Positions 45,987-58,544 of a DNA stretch of 64,000 nucleotides are shown in pieces (positions within the stretch are counted from its first letter, which is position 1; every line of letters starts with the position of its first letter). The notes beneath the pieces are model-generated. The model saw only the letters and a list, made by a program, of their open reading frames with translations. It was not told the origin of the DNA and did not search any database. This DNA comes from Phragmites australis (Eukaryota; Streptophyta; Magnoliopsida; Poales; Poaceae). Location: assembly GCF_958298935.1 (NCBI RefSeq), contig NC_084940.1:2386001-2450000 (forward strand). Reading direction: 5' to 3'. A program made the translations under genes and the position numbers.

Positions 45987-48900
45987 TAAAATTATTATTT
46001 TTAAACAACGTAGCTGTATGGAAATCACTGAAGTGACAGACGTTAATTACCGAAACATAGAAAATCTTCAATCACTCGAAAACACATGACATCGTACTGC
46101 ATTCCAGGCGATTCGTGTTTCAGAGGCATTTTTGCGTCCTTCGGCCAGCCAAGCGTACTCTCTGCGATGGATAAAAGCTCATGTACGAGACACTGCCGTG
46201 TGGGCCAAAGACTGACAGACACAGCCTCGCATTTCTCCTAACTTTGTCGGCGTCGAGCTCGATCGATGGCTCGCTCGCCCGCGCGGCCCACATGCCCCGC
46301 ATTCGCTGCTGGCTGCTCTGGCCGTGTCTCAGCTCCGCTCAGCCACATCACAATCATCTACACCGGCAAGTACAGTACAGCGCTGGAGCTCTCTCTCTCT
46401 CTCTCTGTGGTTGTCGCTCGACCCCAGCTCAGAAAAGAATTGCCGGGTCGATGAGGGCAGCAGGGCATGTATGCTGTAGCTGGAGTGGCAACACGCTCGA
46501 GGGCTCGATCGCAGTGTGGGTTCAGGCTAGCCTGCGCCTGCCCCAGAATTCACGTGCTCCCGCCAGGATAACTTTCCCTTCCCATCATTGCCAGATCCCG
46601 CACGTGTTGCCGGCACGTGCGCGCTAGGTCAGCCTTACCCCCGCCCAGTCGACAGCTTGGATGGCTGTCACGTAGCCCGTCCTCTTCGACGCCGTCGTCT
46701 CCGGTTGCCGAGTCCGATGCATCAGCTACTCACCTGTGTCTTGACCAAGCTAAACGTTTCCCGGTTATTTCCGAAACCCCTTGGAAAGGTGGACCTTCGT
46801 ATTCATGCTCATTCAAACATGTCACGTTCCAGCAAACACCGAAAGAAACACGACCATCACAGCCCATGTGTTTGCTTTGATTTGGCACGGCACGACGTTG
46901 TAGCGAAGAAGTACAATTGCAGCAGGTGCAACGGCCGGCTTACGTACCCGAGCAACGACTTCCGGTGAATCCTGTCTCGAAGGATTTTTGACGTACGTGC
47001 ATCGTTTTCGCCTCCATGGATTCGCGAGATTTGACACTGCACTGATGCACTCCTGTCGTTTTTGAATCACGGACCAATCGTATACCCAAAGATTAAGCGA
47101 TAACTGACGTGCCACCAATGCTTGCATGCATGGTTCTAATTAGGATCTGCTGTTGGATTTCCTCGACAGGGCACTTAAGATGCAGGCGAGGCTGAAGCAA
47201 AGCAGTTATGAACTTGAAATCGTTGCAGATGGAAACGTAGGAGCAGATAATCACTGAGACAACAACTCCACTGTCACTTGTATCACAAGCTCACACATCT
47301 GATCTGAAAATCAAAAGTGCAGTGGTTGCTGTATTTTGATCTAAACTTCACTGGCTAAAGCTGCTTGCCAACAACTGAGGCTGCAGGCACCGGTGAACAC
47401 GTCCTATTCGTGCTTCTGCTTTTAAGTATTCCCACTTGTGAGTACTACGTAGTACGTACGTGAGGCAACGATTTTTAAACATTAAGTACGTACGAGTATC
47501 TGATGAAGCAGCCATGATTAAAGATAAACATGGGAGCATCATTTCTGAATAGCCCTAGGCTGCCTTTGCATTCAGCACCACATGAGCCTACCACTGCAGC
47601 AGTGCTGCTGCCCTTTTTAAGCTTTTGACAATCCGAAGGGCCGTTTCAACGCAGAAATTCGATCCCTTGATTTATTAAAAGGAAAAAAAAAACCAAAACT
47701 CTGGCTCGTACGACGGTCCTTGGTCGATGGAGAATTCAGGCGCCATGCACCATTGGCTGTAAAGACAAACGGAATAAAGTCTGCAGGGCAGATTAGTCTA
47801 ATGTGCCTGCCATGTCGGCACTGAACTGGGCAGATTATTAGCTATAAATACATACATATTCTCCATCGCCTTATTTAACCTGTTAATCCCAGCAACTTGC
47901 GGTTAGATAAACTAGTCCAAGGCGCCGCTCGTTGATCAGCCATGCACGGATCACTGCGTACGCATGCACGCAAAATCTCCAGGCCTCCAGCCTAGCTCGC
48001 TCGCCCGCAGAATGATTTGAGCAGGCAGGCAGCTAATGCAGAAAGCACTTCACTCGATCGATCATTGCTCCTAGGTTGGTTGGTTGGTCGGTCAGGTAGC
48101 TAGTCGGTTAGTTTGTTAGTTAGTTGCTGCTATGGGCTGGACGCGTCGTTGATTAGCGCCATGCATGCCCACGTACAGCGCGTGCACCTAGTTTAATTAT
48201 TTCGTTAGCGCGCTCTAAGCTGGAACTGGAACTGGAACCCGGCGCGGTTAGCTAGCCCATCCCTGTCGTGATGATCCCGCGCGTTGTACGTGCTGCGCAT
48301 GCACAAGCCATCGGGCCGTGGCGCGCAGCATGGACCAGCCGTACGTGCGGCCGGCGCCGAAAGCATGCTTGCGCGCGGGGAGTCCGTGCCGTGCCCACGG
48401 CACAACCGCACAGCCCACCCCGTCTGCCGATCGCACGCGGCCGAGCAAGGTAGCTACCGGCCGGCCAAGCGAGCGAAGCGAACGTGCGGCTCGAAGCTCG
48501 CGCGCGGTCGTGCGCACCTGCCTGTCTTGTCCTGGCCTGGCCTTTCTGAGTGCGTGGGCGCGAGGCGAACAGCTCAAAGGGCGCTGCTGTACGGCGGGGC
48601 ACACCGGGCAGGACCATGCATCGATGGCATGCATGCGCGCACGGACGGGTGCGGTACGTGTTCTGGGCCAATGGTGGCGACAGCCGCGACCGACCGATGC
48701 GCGGTCCGTCGACGGGCTGGTAAATGCGTTCCGGGGCCGGCACGCAGGTCTCGGGCTTGCCCGGCCGGCCGGTCGAGAGTCGGCGAGCCAGGCATGGATC
48801 CGCACATGCACGAAATGATTGTGCAGGGGGCTCACTCACTCAACCGAGGGCTTCCCCAGCTACGAGAGTGACGCCGCATCTAACACATGCGCGCGGCCCC

Positions 48901-49559
48901 TGCTCGATCGTAGTGTTGGTGGTCTGCAGTTTTTGGACAACCTGGAGTGGGACGTCCTCTGATGTTCAGTTCGCGTTGGACTTCTCAGTTTGTATCCGGT
49001 CCAGAATCGGATACGTCTCCGGCATTGTCTTCTCCTATACCTTGATATCACTAGTCCATTCTTCTTAGTCCGTGCAAAGAATAAAAGTTCCTGTTACCAC
49101 GTACTCGTCTATCTGCTGCGGTCACAATTTGCAGCACAAGAGGGAGCAGTAAGCGATCGAGTACAGACGGAGGAATTGCTAAGCAATGATCAAGCCGCCG
49201 TGCGATGCGACGGCATCAATCCAGAAGGCCGCGGCACCCGGCGGATTGACCGCAGTGGGTTTCATCGCATCCGCACGCGCGCAAGGGCGCAGATCTATCC
49301 ATTCGATCCCTCGACGGCATGCACCAACCAGCAGCGATCATGCATGCAAGTAGGGAGACGGCCCAATGGGAGCGCGAGCGGCCTTAATTTCCTCTCGGCT
49401 AGCTCCATCCATCGATCGGTTCCCGGCTTCCAGCCAGGGACCATATGATGAAGCGACGCGTCAGTGGCGGTGGTTCATTAGGGGACCGGTTTAGCCATGC
49501 CTTGCCGGCGAGGAGCAGGGCCTGATTTGAATGGGGAGCCGTGTCACTGCCGCCCCGGC
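45987..49559. other. Intergenic region, no recognised gene
   Basis: 3.6 kb without a supportable gene. 48.2-48.9 kb is very GC-rich and open in most frames on both strands, the signature of composition rather than coding. A CT run lies at about 46390-46407 and a GGTTGGTTGGTCGG simple repeat near 48074. The ORF at 46181-46627 has no recognisable domain. Confidence 0.4.
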
Positions 49560-50350
49560 TGCTGCATCAATGATACGGCGCTACTTAAAAAGTGCTATCG
49601 CTATTGATTTTAAAACCATCTTTATTATTAATTTTAGAGTAAGTAGGAGGCAATGAGCAATAGTAGTCTTCGATTATTATTGTTGGACTAGGGATCGAAA
49701 GTGAAAGGGTTATTATTATGGGCTGAAAACTTCATCCAACAGTGATAGTTTATCTCCGATTTGATGTTTTTAGAGCTGTTTTTTTTTAAAAAAAAATAAT
49801 GCACCTGAGGAACCTCACGAACGTGCCGTCACAAGTCGCATGAAACACGTGTGCGTCCGGTTCGTAGCACTCGAACCCGTGACCTCTCAACTCGCGCGAT
49901 ACGTCTTTACCATTCCATCATAGAAGTACTGGTGATAGCAATAGTGTATGCAATCCTTTCGATCTGTTTCGTATGAAAATTTAAATGATTATTTGGATAT
50001 ATAAATGACAAAAAATGAAAAAGTTTTTCACTACAAAGTTGTATATCCTGTCAACGTCTACAAATTTCATATAAAGTTTGTCCTCATTCAACTTCGTATG
50101 AAAAAATTATAATTTTTTTAATATAAGTTGTCATTCATTATCACTGTTAGTGCGTAACACGAACAAACTATCAGCGTCGATCCTTGTTACGCAACAACAT
50201 TGGTAGTCAAGTGTTTCGTGCAAGGAAAACTCGTGTTCGAGCTGTATTTGACTTTGAATGTAATATTTCTCGTTTTACCTCTGATTTAGACGATTTTCAC
50301 GCTCTCACGTTTATAACAGCGTGTACTATCGTTTAGTACTTTTTTTTTAA
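49560..50350. mobile_element. Possible CACTA-like and SINE-like remnants
   Basis: 49770-49925 reads on the minus strand like a tRNA-derived repeat: ATGGAATGGTAAAG then ACGGGTTCGAGTGC, similar to boxes A and B, ending in an A-rich run. 49980-50180 carries ACTACAAAGTTGTATATC and CATATAAAGTTTGTCC with Met-poor AT-rich flanks, a style familiar from grass CACTA transposons. Neither element has defined termini or a target duplication. No coding region. Confidence 0.3.
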
Positions 50351-50699
50351 TAGATGTTAGCTATTGTTTGGTATATTATTGTTAGATAGTTTTGTTGTGT
50401 GCTTTTCCTATGTGTGTCGAGAGTAGACGAAAAGCAGTTCAAGAATCTTTAGGACCAAGTTTTTGAAGAGTCTGAGCAAAAAGTTGGAAGAGACAAGTGT
50501 CCTGAACATTTTGATCCTAGTTTTCAAATACGTACTTTATTTTAAATATACATGCTGTTAATTTTAAATCTCATTTACTTATAGTACTCTGTTTCATATA
50601 TCCCTTGTCACCCTAATTGCCAGTAGTGGTTATATTGGGTAGCTTATGCTTAGCATTGATTAAACATGATTAATAGTTTGTGCAACTATGACTTAGGAA

Positions 50700-51955
50700 T
50701 ACTGATAATTGTTGTATCAACATGGAATATAGGGATGTTGAGCAAAAGGTTAGAGGATGATGATGTGGGAATGCACCTGTGCGTGAAAGCACTATGGTTG
50801 GTGGTAGTGTCTTCTTAGTATCCTAAGGATCGGTTCGTAGAACGGGTAACCCCGATTAACAGTTCAACCACGAGGCTTATATGGTTACGACCTGATCAAT
50901 TAATTAGCAGATCCTCAACATAGTATAAGCCACTGGTGGTATAGGAAGGAAAGAATGATTCTTTCTAGATCTATAAAGTGCAAAAGTGGGCTTCCAGGTG
51001 GTGCAATACTGCTTTGACGACAATGAAATTTCAGTGAGCTTATTCTTGTTGGGAGGATGTTTTGTAACGACCTTATAGCAGAACCTAACCGTGCACCTCA
51101 GAAGTGTGTAAGTGATGTGATGGTATAGGCATACGGGGAATCACGACTCGTGGATAAATTTGGATGATCTCTGCAGAGTGTTAAACTGATATATCAGTCG
51201 TGCTCACAGTTAAAAGTGACATGGTCCTTTCACATGATTAGTTGATCTGGATTTTGGTTTTGGTTGGTTCGTGGGTTCGTTACTTGTGATGGGTAATGGT
51301 TGGTGGGTTCGTTACCTGTGATAGGTAATGGTCAGATGGTTTGTTACTTATGATGGGTAACAGTGGATGATCCTTGGTTACCTGTGATAGGTATCAAGTT
51401 GGTTCATTTGAAAACATGATATGGATTTCAGGTAGTTGGGAGATATGTGGAGATGTTCTAATGTTGATAGTAACATGATGAATCACCTAGTTAATAAGAT
51501 GATTTTATAACTATTTTATTACTAAAAGGGCATTTATACAAATTATACTTATTACAGTCTGTTTATTTATTCAAGCTTGTATGTTATTTATTTTTTACAC
51601 TTTCGGAGTAAGCCATATACTTACACTTGCTATTTTCATACAAATGTCCATCAATGCGCTGCTCAAACAACGAAGAATAACCAGACTACTACTCAGATGA
51701 AGGTGAAGACTTCTAGGCTGGTGGATCCTCGGTCAATTGCCTATTAAAGATGAGAGTTTCGTTGTGTTTCGCTAAAGTGTGTTTTACCTAAGACCTTGAT
51801 GTCCTTTCTATTTGTTTAAAATATACATTGTAATAAAGACATGATGTGTGATACACTGATAAAATTACTGCATGTATGAAATTTAATTATGACATATATG
51901 TAATTTACATCTAATTTTATTCTTTTATAAAATCAGATGTGACAGCAAGTCGGTA
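50700..51955. repeat. Possible LTR-like fragment with 32-bp tandem repeats
   Basis: Four copies of GTTAC-TGTGAT-GGTA occur at 51279, 51311, 51343 and 51377 (period 32-34 bp). An AATAAA-type signal is near 51832 and the segment may end at GATGTGACA (51955). The style resembles a long gypsy LTR, but no partner copy or TG start was identified. Confidence 0.3.
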
Positions 51956-52874
51956 GGCTACTCCACCTTATAGGCCTTGAAGTGGCCCAACGGCCGGAAT
52001 GTCGAGATCCCTTTCTCCCATTTTTTCTTTTAGAATTTCTTTTAATTTAGATTTGACCTTTAAATCAAACCTGAATTGTAAAGTGAAAACCACATCAAAT
52101 TCCAACAGGTTGACCCCATGAACCCGTAAAGAAGTGTCGTTTCACTGAAAATCTCGTCCACGATATGGTTAAAGAAGTGCTGTTGCAACGAAAAACTAAA
52201 CCGTCTAAGAATCGGACACTCTGAATTCAGGGTGCGTCTCCCGATGATGATGATTCTGCGACGACACGACTACAGAAGCGAATCGGATTTTGACGCTTGC
52301 TGATGAAGTCATGATATAGTTTTGTAGACAACTAGGCTGGTCTGCTGTCATTCTTAACGCAGAGCTAGCCAGAGCTCATCCTCAACAACGAGTGAGATGG
52401 GCTCGAGTGAACTTCACTCCTTGGTACAGCCCCCGTTTCAGCGATAGCTCGCGTCGATGTTGCGCTGCAAAGCAGTCGTGGTATACCCTTCAAATTGCAA
52501 ACACATGCCCCCTGCGATTCTTCTTCGTGCTTGGTGTTTCGTAAAGCTAGTAACTACGGCTGCCGGACATGCGCCGATCGTAGATTGGGCGTGATGTTGC
52601 TGGCCGGTCCCGGGGCACGGTGGCGATAGGCGAGTCGACGGCGACTGCGACGTGCTAAGAGCGTAGCCACAGCTTTTGTTACTGCGAATGTGGAACTTGA
52701 GAATTTGAAATTTTGAGAATGTTTCGTTCAATAAAAAGTGGAGAATTCGGTAATACGAAATTGAAGGTCCAATTTATGTGGGTCGATTTTGATAATGTTT
52801 GGGCCATTTAAGCCTGGTAGCAAACATGTCTGGTGAGCCCACTTGATCTCGATGCTGGAAAACGGAAGGGAAGC
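51956..52874. other. Intergenic region, no recognised gene
   Basis: No recognisable coding region. The minus-strand ORF at 52438-52731 has no visible domain. Confidence 0.35.
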
Positions 52875-52890
52875 GGCCTGCTGCATCCTT

Positions 52891-52924
52891 TTTTTTTTTT
52901 TTTAGAAAAGAGAACTTTACTCGA
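52891..52924 (-). mobile_element. 34-bp retroposon tail with 16-bp target duplication
   Basis: GGCCTGCTGCATCCTT is present exactly at 52875-52890 and 52925-52940. Between the copies lie 13 T and then AGAAAAGAGAACTTTACTCGA. Read on the minus strand this is a short unique 3' end followed by poly-A, flanked by a long duplication: the footprint of a severely 5'-truncated LINE or SINE insertion. Confidence 0.7.
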
Positions 52925-53345
52925 GGCCTGCTGCATCCTTAGAGGCACCGGAGATTTGCAAATGTTAAGATTTATATTGAAAGAGTACATGTAAGAATTA
53001 ACGAATAGATAATTTAAGCGAGAGATAGACGGTCCAGGTAACACATTACGGAGTTCGTATTTCCGCCGTCGAGCAATTCCATCAGTTCCTTTGCTAGTTT
53101 GATGTAGTACATGTGAGCGAGAGAACGATACCAGCTGATTGATTTGAACTTGACCATCGTGCTTCGTTCCACTGACCCCAAAATAGTAGACACAACATCA
53201 GGTCCGTACAGCAAAGTGAGCTAGCAACTCTTCCTTGGGAAGGACAGTAACACTGCCAACACACCACGCAATATCTACACTGTTCGCGCCAGCTCGCCAC
53301 GCAAACGAACCAAGGCGAAGCAAGAACCGTTCCCTCCACTAGTGA

Positions 53346-54035
53346 CTAGAAGTCCTCGAGGCCGAAGGACTCCGAGTCCGATGCCGCCGCGCAAAAGGAG
53401 GGCGGCACGATCACTGACGAGGACACCTTGAACCTGTCCTGGACGCCCGTCTCCCCGACGCACAGCAGCTCAGCGGTGTCGACGTCCCAAATGGCTCCAG
53501 CTCCAAGCAATGATGGTAGCTGTGGTCGCGCCGGCGGCGCCTCCGTCCGCCTCGGCACGACGAAGCTCGGCTGCACTGCGTGCTTCACGTGCACGGTCTC
53601 GGCCTCGGCCCGCCGCGGCGCCTGCGGCGCGGGGGCCGCTGGCTGCTGCCAGTGACGGAACACCGCGGCGAGCGCGAACTGGTCTCCCACCCCCGCGCAC
53701 GCCGTGGCCCTGCCCGCGGCCGCAGCCCGCGCCATGACGTGCCGCAGGTTCTTGCTCAGCCTCGCCCTGGCCGCCCCGGCCGAGCCGTGCCGGCCGCGGT
53801 CCGCGAAGTTTGTGCGCGTGTTCTCCCCCCGCAGCGCGCGGGCCGCCTCGTCGTAGGCGCGCGCCGCCGCCTCGGCCGTGTCGAACGTGCCGAGCCACAG
53901 GCGAACGCGCTGCGCCGAATCCTTGATCTCGGCGACCCACCGCCCCGACGGCCGCTGCCGGACGCCAACAAAGCGGCGTCCACGGCACGCTACCGCTGTG
54001 CCAATAGCTGTCCTGCCGCTCTCTTGTGCCGCCAT
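53346..54035 (-). CDS. AP2/ERF-domain transcription factor (RAP2-11-like)
   Basis: Single-exon gene of 229 residues. The start is the first ATG (54035; MAAQESG); a GTG two codons earlier is not a credible start. One AP2 domain lies at about residues 21-77 ([20 protein letters not shown], then [20 protein letters not shown], then [11 protein letters not shown]). Residues in the second beta strand (AEIKDS) are of ERF rather than DREB type, so a GCC-box-like target is expected. The '[18 protein letters not shown]' form and NTRTNF end resemble RAP2-11-type proteins. The rest is Ala/Pro/Arg-rich and low complexity, with acidic C-terminal pieces (WDVDTAELL and SESFGLEDF) that could activate transcription. 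It acts in the nucleus. Subgroup and biological role (hormone, nutrient or stress) cannot be read from the sequence. GC-rich third positions are typical of grass genes. The frame is intact. Confidence 0.92.
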   Translation of the reverse strand: MAAQESGRTAIGTAVACRGRRFVGVRQRPSGRWVAEIKDSAQRVRLWLGTFDTAEAAARAYDEAARALRGENTRTNFADRGRHGSAGAARARLSKNLRHVMARAAAAGRATACAGVGDQFALAAVFRHWQQPAAPAPQAPRRAEAETVHVKHAVQPSFVVPRRTEAPPARPQLPSLLGAGAIWDVDTAELLCVGETGVQDRFKVSSSVIVPPSFCAAASDSESFGLEDF

Positions 54036-54145
54036 GAACACGTCGTGGCTGGATATATACCGAGTTGGATTGGACTTGTAAGAGATGCTTAGCTAGATTG
54101 TCTCGATCGATTTCACACTCACTGCTAGCTTTTCCCACCTCGTGC

Positions 54146-54155
54146 GTATATATAC
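54146..54155 (-). promoter_or_regulatory. TATA box of the ERF gene
   Basis: GTATATATAC, near-palindromic, lies about 110 bp upstream of the start codon on the minus strand, giving an expected leader of about 80 nt. A second TATATA at 54053-54058 is too close to the ATG to be the core promoter. Confidence 0.55.
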
Positions 54156-54179
54156 ACCTGCAAATCAACTAGTGTACAA

Positions 54180-56996
54180 GTCTACCAAAGAGCGGGAAGG
54201 CATCTGCAAACTAGCTAAATTCCCCTCGATCCCTTTGTCTTTTTTCGAGTTCGTTTGCGCATGACGCCTTGCGACGAGCTACTAGCTCCTGGTCGGATTG
54301 GCGTGACATGCAGGGACGTGCTGGTCTCGATTAACTAGTTAATAGCATGCAATTATTGGCCATTTGGATGCGAACAGAATGTTGTTTAGTGTGCTGAAAT
54401 CACCTTGTTTACTATCCACATGATTGCCCACTCGTGTTGTGCAGTTTGTTTTAACAACACACTTGCTGTGCTTGATGAAGTGAAGCTTTGTCATCTTCCG
54501 GTGTTAGATGCTCTAAGAGGACGACTAAAATCTTGACCGTTTTGTGTCAGATCGTCCTTATGAAGAGTGATCCGTTAGGAGCTCGTCATCCTCCGGATTC
54601 CTAAGTGGTTGTTGGCATCTGCAGCTTGCTGCCAAGTGTGAGGCGAGGCTACTATATCATTATCGGGACGAGAAGGAAAAGAAGTCCGTACCAAGTGTGA
54701 TGAGATCATAGAGAACAGACTTCTAATGCGTGCTTATTTTATACCAGCGTATTGCAAGAAATGTAAGGATAGTATAATCTCATTTGGCTTGTTTTAATCA
54801 CTAAATTAAACAGTGAGCATTGCTGCACGGGAAAGCAGTCGTTTGGTGTTTCCCCGCTGTCGCGATCATGAGTTCATGGCTGCTGCATGTGAAAACAAGT
54901 GAATGTGAATGGATTTGGCGCGCTTGGGACAAACTAAAAGAGCCAATAAAAGCAGACAAATGAGTGATCAAGGAACACTGCTACTCATTCATTGGAGAAA
55001 AAAAAATCATGGAATACTTCTTTATATACCGTAGAAAACTTCTCAAATGTTCATGATGGGTTCAGGAAAACGGATGTATTTTCTCGAATTCAAATGTGAA
55101 GTTCTGTCAACTGTTTTTCTTTTTTGAAATCCGTTTGAACCATAAAATTTCTCACAATTAATGCTACAGAATTAGGTCACTATTGATATATTTTGTTTTT
55201 CCGTCCTTTTAAACAGAACAATTCAACTATACCATCCCAGCAAACCACATGAATGTTGGATATGTGGTTGCAAATTATTGTGATAGATTTCACAAATTGA
55301 TGCGCATATTTTCAAAATATTGCATAGGTTAACAATATTTGGTTCGAGTAGCTAGCCCATCTTCAGGAGTTTGGCTACACAGAATGAAATTTACAAAGCT
55401 CGTCTTTCCAACTCAATGTATTACTCTTTGGGACCGGTGAACAGAAGAAAGAGGCCGTGTGGTTCGACGCCTTGGGAGTACCTATTGCCTAATGGTTGGT
55501 CATCTAAGCTATCGATCGGCCAAGGCAAGTGAGCTAAACAAGTTGAGTAGGGTCTTAAATTACATTACCTCTAAATCATCAACTTGGAGATTTTCTTCTC
55601 CCGATTTCTATTCTTTTGGATCAAAATGTTTTTTCTTTCAAGTTGCAATATTTTTGTGACTATGACTCATAGAATTGGTTTAAATGAAAATTAGGATTCA
55701 TATATAACCATAAGAGTCATGATTTTATTTACGTTCTTGATTGTAACTTATTTTTTTTCTAGATTTTACTTTCATTTTAATTTTGAGATACGTGAGAGGA
55801 AACAAAGGAGAAATTCATCTAATTCAAAAAAATTTAGTAAGACACATATTCACCCTGTCAATCTCAGTTTCACACGATGACAGCACCATGCAGAGCTTAT
55901 CCGTATGATGGCCACACGCAGGACGTCGCAGCGCCCGCCCGGCGACGAACCGCAGCGCCATGCCGACCTCCGTCTGCCTGGCTTCACAGACGACGATGAT
56001 CCTCTCCTGCAGCGCCATGAACAGTACTGCACTCGACCAGGAGCAACCAGTACATTAACAGTTTAACACATAGACAGTACACAAGTTCTTGTGTTCCTAA
56101 TTGGAGTAAGATTAAGGGAAAATTGCATAATTTAAGAGATGTGGCTAGCTACCCATGCTAAACATGGCGAGCACAACCCCGCTCTTGGACATGATCACAG
56201 CACCGAGCCGTCTATGATGCTCGGTGTCTCGATGTGCCACCTGCTCAGTAAAAGAGCCCTCTATCACATGGCTGGTTGCTGCTGCTCAGAAAAAAGAAAT
56301 AAAAAATTGAAAGAATGGAACAGTTGCTGCAAGCTGCTGGCCCTCCCCTCTCTGTTATTTTGTTTCTTTTTGGGCTAGAGGTGACTAGAGGTGAAGCGCG
56401 CCCAGTATTTCTCCTCCGGTTCTTTCCTTGGCTTTTGGTCTTTCCTTTTTTTTCCCCCTTTAGTTTTGGTTCTGCTACTGGGAGGCTAGGCAGCAGGAGC
56501 TAGTGCCGTACTGAGCGAGCGAGCCCCCAAACCCAAGGTAGCCGGCCGGCCAATGGCCCCGTAGACCAGCAGCAGGCAGGCAGGCAGCCAGTGCGGCAAG
56601 GCAAACGCACACATGCATAGGCCCGCCTGCCGGCCGCAAGGTTTCGGCGAGAGGCAAAGCGGAAGGGCCGGCGACCGTATGTTGCAACAAAAGCTGCTAG
56701 CCTGTGCTGCTGTGGAGTGGAGGTACATGTACACCATCGATCTGCCTCAATCGCACGACCCGGCCCGTCCCATACGTACGCCTCGTAGCTTCCTGGCGCC
56801 GTTGGATGGGGATTGTCGAGCCAGCGGTGTCCCAGGGAAACGGCCACGCGCCCAACAACCTGCGTGCAAGCATGGTCCGCGGTAAATTCTACTAGTAGTA
56901 GTACGAAGTTGCCAGTAATAAACTGCTGTTCGCGCATGGTGTTTAATTTCTCGCTTTGTTGTGTTCGCGCGTTTTTCTTAAGAGAATATTTGTTCA
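54180..56996. other. Intergenic region, no recognised gene
   Basis: A minus-strand stretch at 55824-56018 reads MALQERIIVVCEARQTEVG and on, ending at a stop. It looks somewhat protein-like but I do not recognise it; it could be an orphan exon or chance. ORFs at 56475-56997 have no visible domain. The rest is AT-rich and non-coding by eye. Confidence 0.35.
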
Positions 56997-56999
56997 TGA

Positions 57000-58340
57000 T
57001 TAGCCGAATCCATGCTCATGATCGAACACGCTGGCACCATGAGGACGAGGAACGAGTTTCCAGGTACGGTTGTCGATGAGAGTCTGAAACTCGTCCGTTA
57101 TTGCAGCCCACCAATTTGGATCGGTGAGGGCATTGCGATAGTTGGAGGGGACCAGTGAGTCGAATGTGTGTACCGCGCGCGTACATGTTAAGGCGAGTTA
57201 CCGGTTTCATAATACCGGCATAAGTCGTGTGATCATAGAATGTGTGGCACCGGACCTACGAGCAGCAACGAGCGCGGGACATGGCTTGGTCGAGGGCACG
57301 GACATTAGAGAGGGACGGAGGCGGAAGCGCGAGGGAAGCCGAGCGCGTAGCACCCGCTGTGGTGCCGACGGCGGCGCCACACGAGGGGCGATGTTGTAAG
57401 CAAGGAGCATGGACCCAAGAGGCCATGCCCAACATAGGAGTGTCGTCGTCCATGTTGCGTGGCGCGTCTTGCGCCTGGTACACAGGCGTGTGGAACCATG
57501 CCGAAGGAGAGTTGCGGTGAGCACTTGGATTCGGAGCGCCAGCCCCTGGTGCGAGCAGAAAGTCCAAGGCATCCTCAGGATATGACAATTGAGGGTTGGC
57601 GGTTGATGAGGTACGTAGCGGTAGCATGTGCTTAAGCCCAATATATGTTTGGCATCGAAGCAGTGTGCGTATAATATTATTTAGGGAACGAATCGTACTC
57701 TCAGTTTTTCTGTTTTATGGCGAGGTGTATGGGCAGGACAGCCAGAGGAGAATGTCGTGCTGCAGTAGCAAGGGCGACGTAGTTAATTAAGTTGACAAAC
57801 TCAGTGCTATTGTCAACCTGTAGAACTTTGATGGACATCCCGAATTGAGTGTAGACGAAAGCGTGGAAGTGGACCAAGTGTGCATGAACGTCGGATTTTT
57901 GTTGTATGGAGAAGTCCAACAAAAATGAGAGAAATCATCAAGCACAATCACATAATATTTATAGCCATGAGCATGATGCGAGGTTGATAGTGTAGAGGGT
58001 CCCATCGCTATTGCAACGGAGAATCACGTGTTGTGTCTTGAGGTCTTTAATGAAAAAACTACAAGAGTCAAATTCAATAGAATATGCATTATCGCAAGTG
58101 AATTTGTGAATGGAAACGATGTTTTTAATAAGAGAATGAATGAGAAAGATGTTTCGTAAAATAAAGTTGGATGAAGGAGTAGGTATGTGCATGTTGCCAT
58201 GATAGAGCATGAGAACACTTAGAACCATTGCCAACCGTAACAGTTGAAGGGTGAGGCAAGGAAAGGAGTGCGAAAATGATATTGTCATCAGATGCCATTA
58301 GAAGGGTGTGGATGCACTAGAGTACATGACCCAACCATGC
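57000..58340 (-). pseudogene. Copia pol fragments: pre-integrase to start of RT
   Basis: Recognisable pieces on the minus strand are the region preceding integrase (FILRNIFLIHSLIKNIVSIH and the VILRCNSDGTLYTI segment, about 58010-58230), an integrase core piece (QVDNSTEFVNLINY, about 57790), a low-complexity linker (57207-57641) and the opening of reverse transcriptase ending at a stop near 57000. Each lies in a different frame, so no continuous protein is possible. Confidence 0.65.
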
Positions 58341-58544
58341 TGAGAGGTGGTGGAGAAGCCATTAAGAGCAGCGATCAGGCTAGCCCAGTGATCCCACTGG
58401 GGCACAACAAGAACGCCTGAAGAAGGCGCAAACACCGGAGCGGAGGTGGTGTTGAACGCCTAGGGTTCAATAGGGCTAGGGTCCAGTATGCCGGCGCCAA
58501 GGACCGAGCGCCAAGGTATAGAGCCAGGAACAACACCCGATGGA

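Noticed and set aside
48205..48871. Several overlapping frames near 195 codons on both strands
   Set aside because: All are open at once in a very GC-rich tract with no recognisable motif; this is expected from composition.
53470..54168. Open frames of 170-232 codons overlapping the ERF gene in other frames
   Set aside because: Composition shadows of a GC-rich gene; the AP2 domain is only in the 53346-54035 frame.
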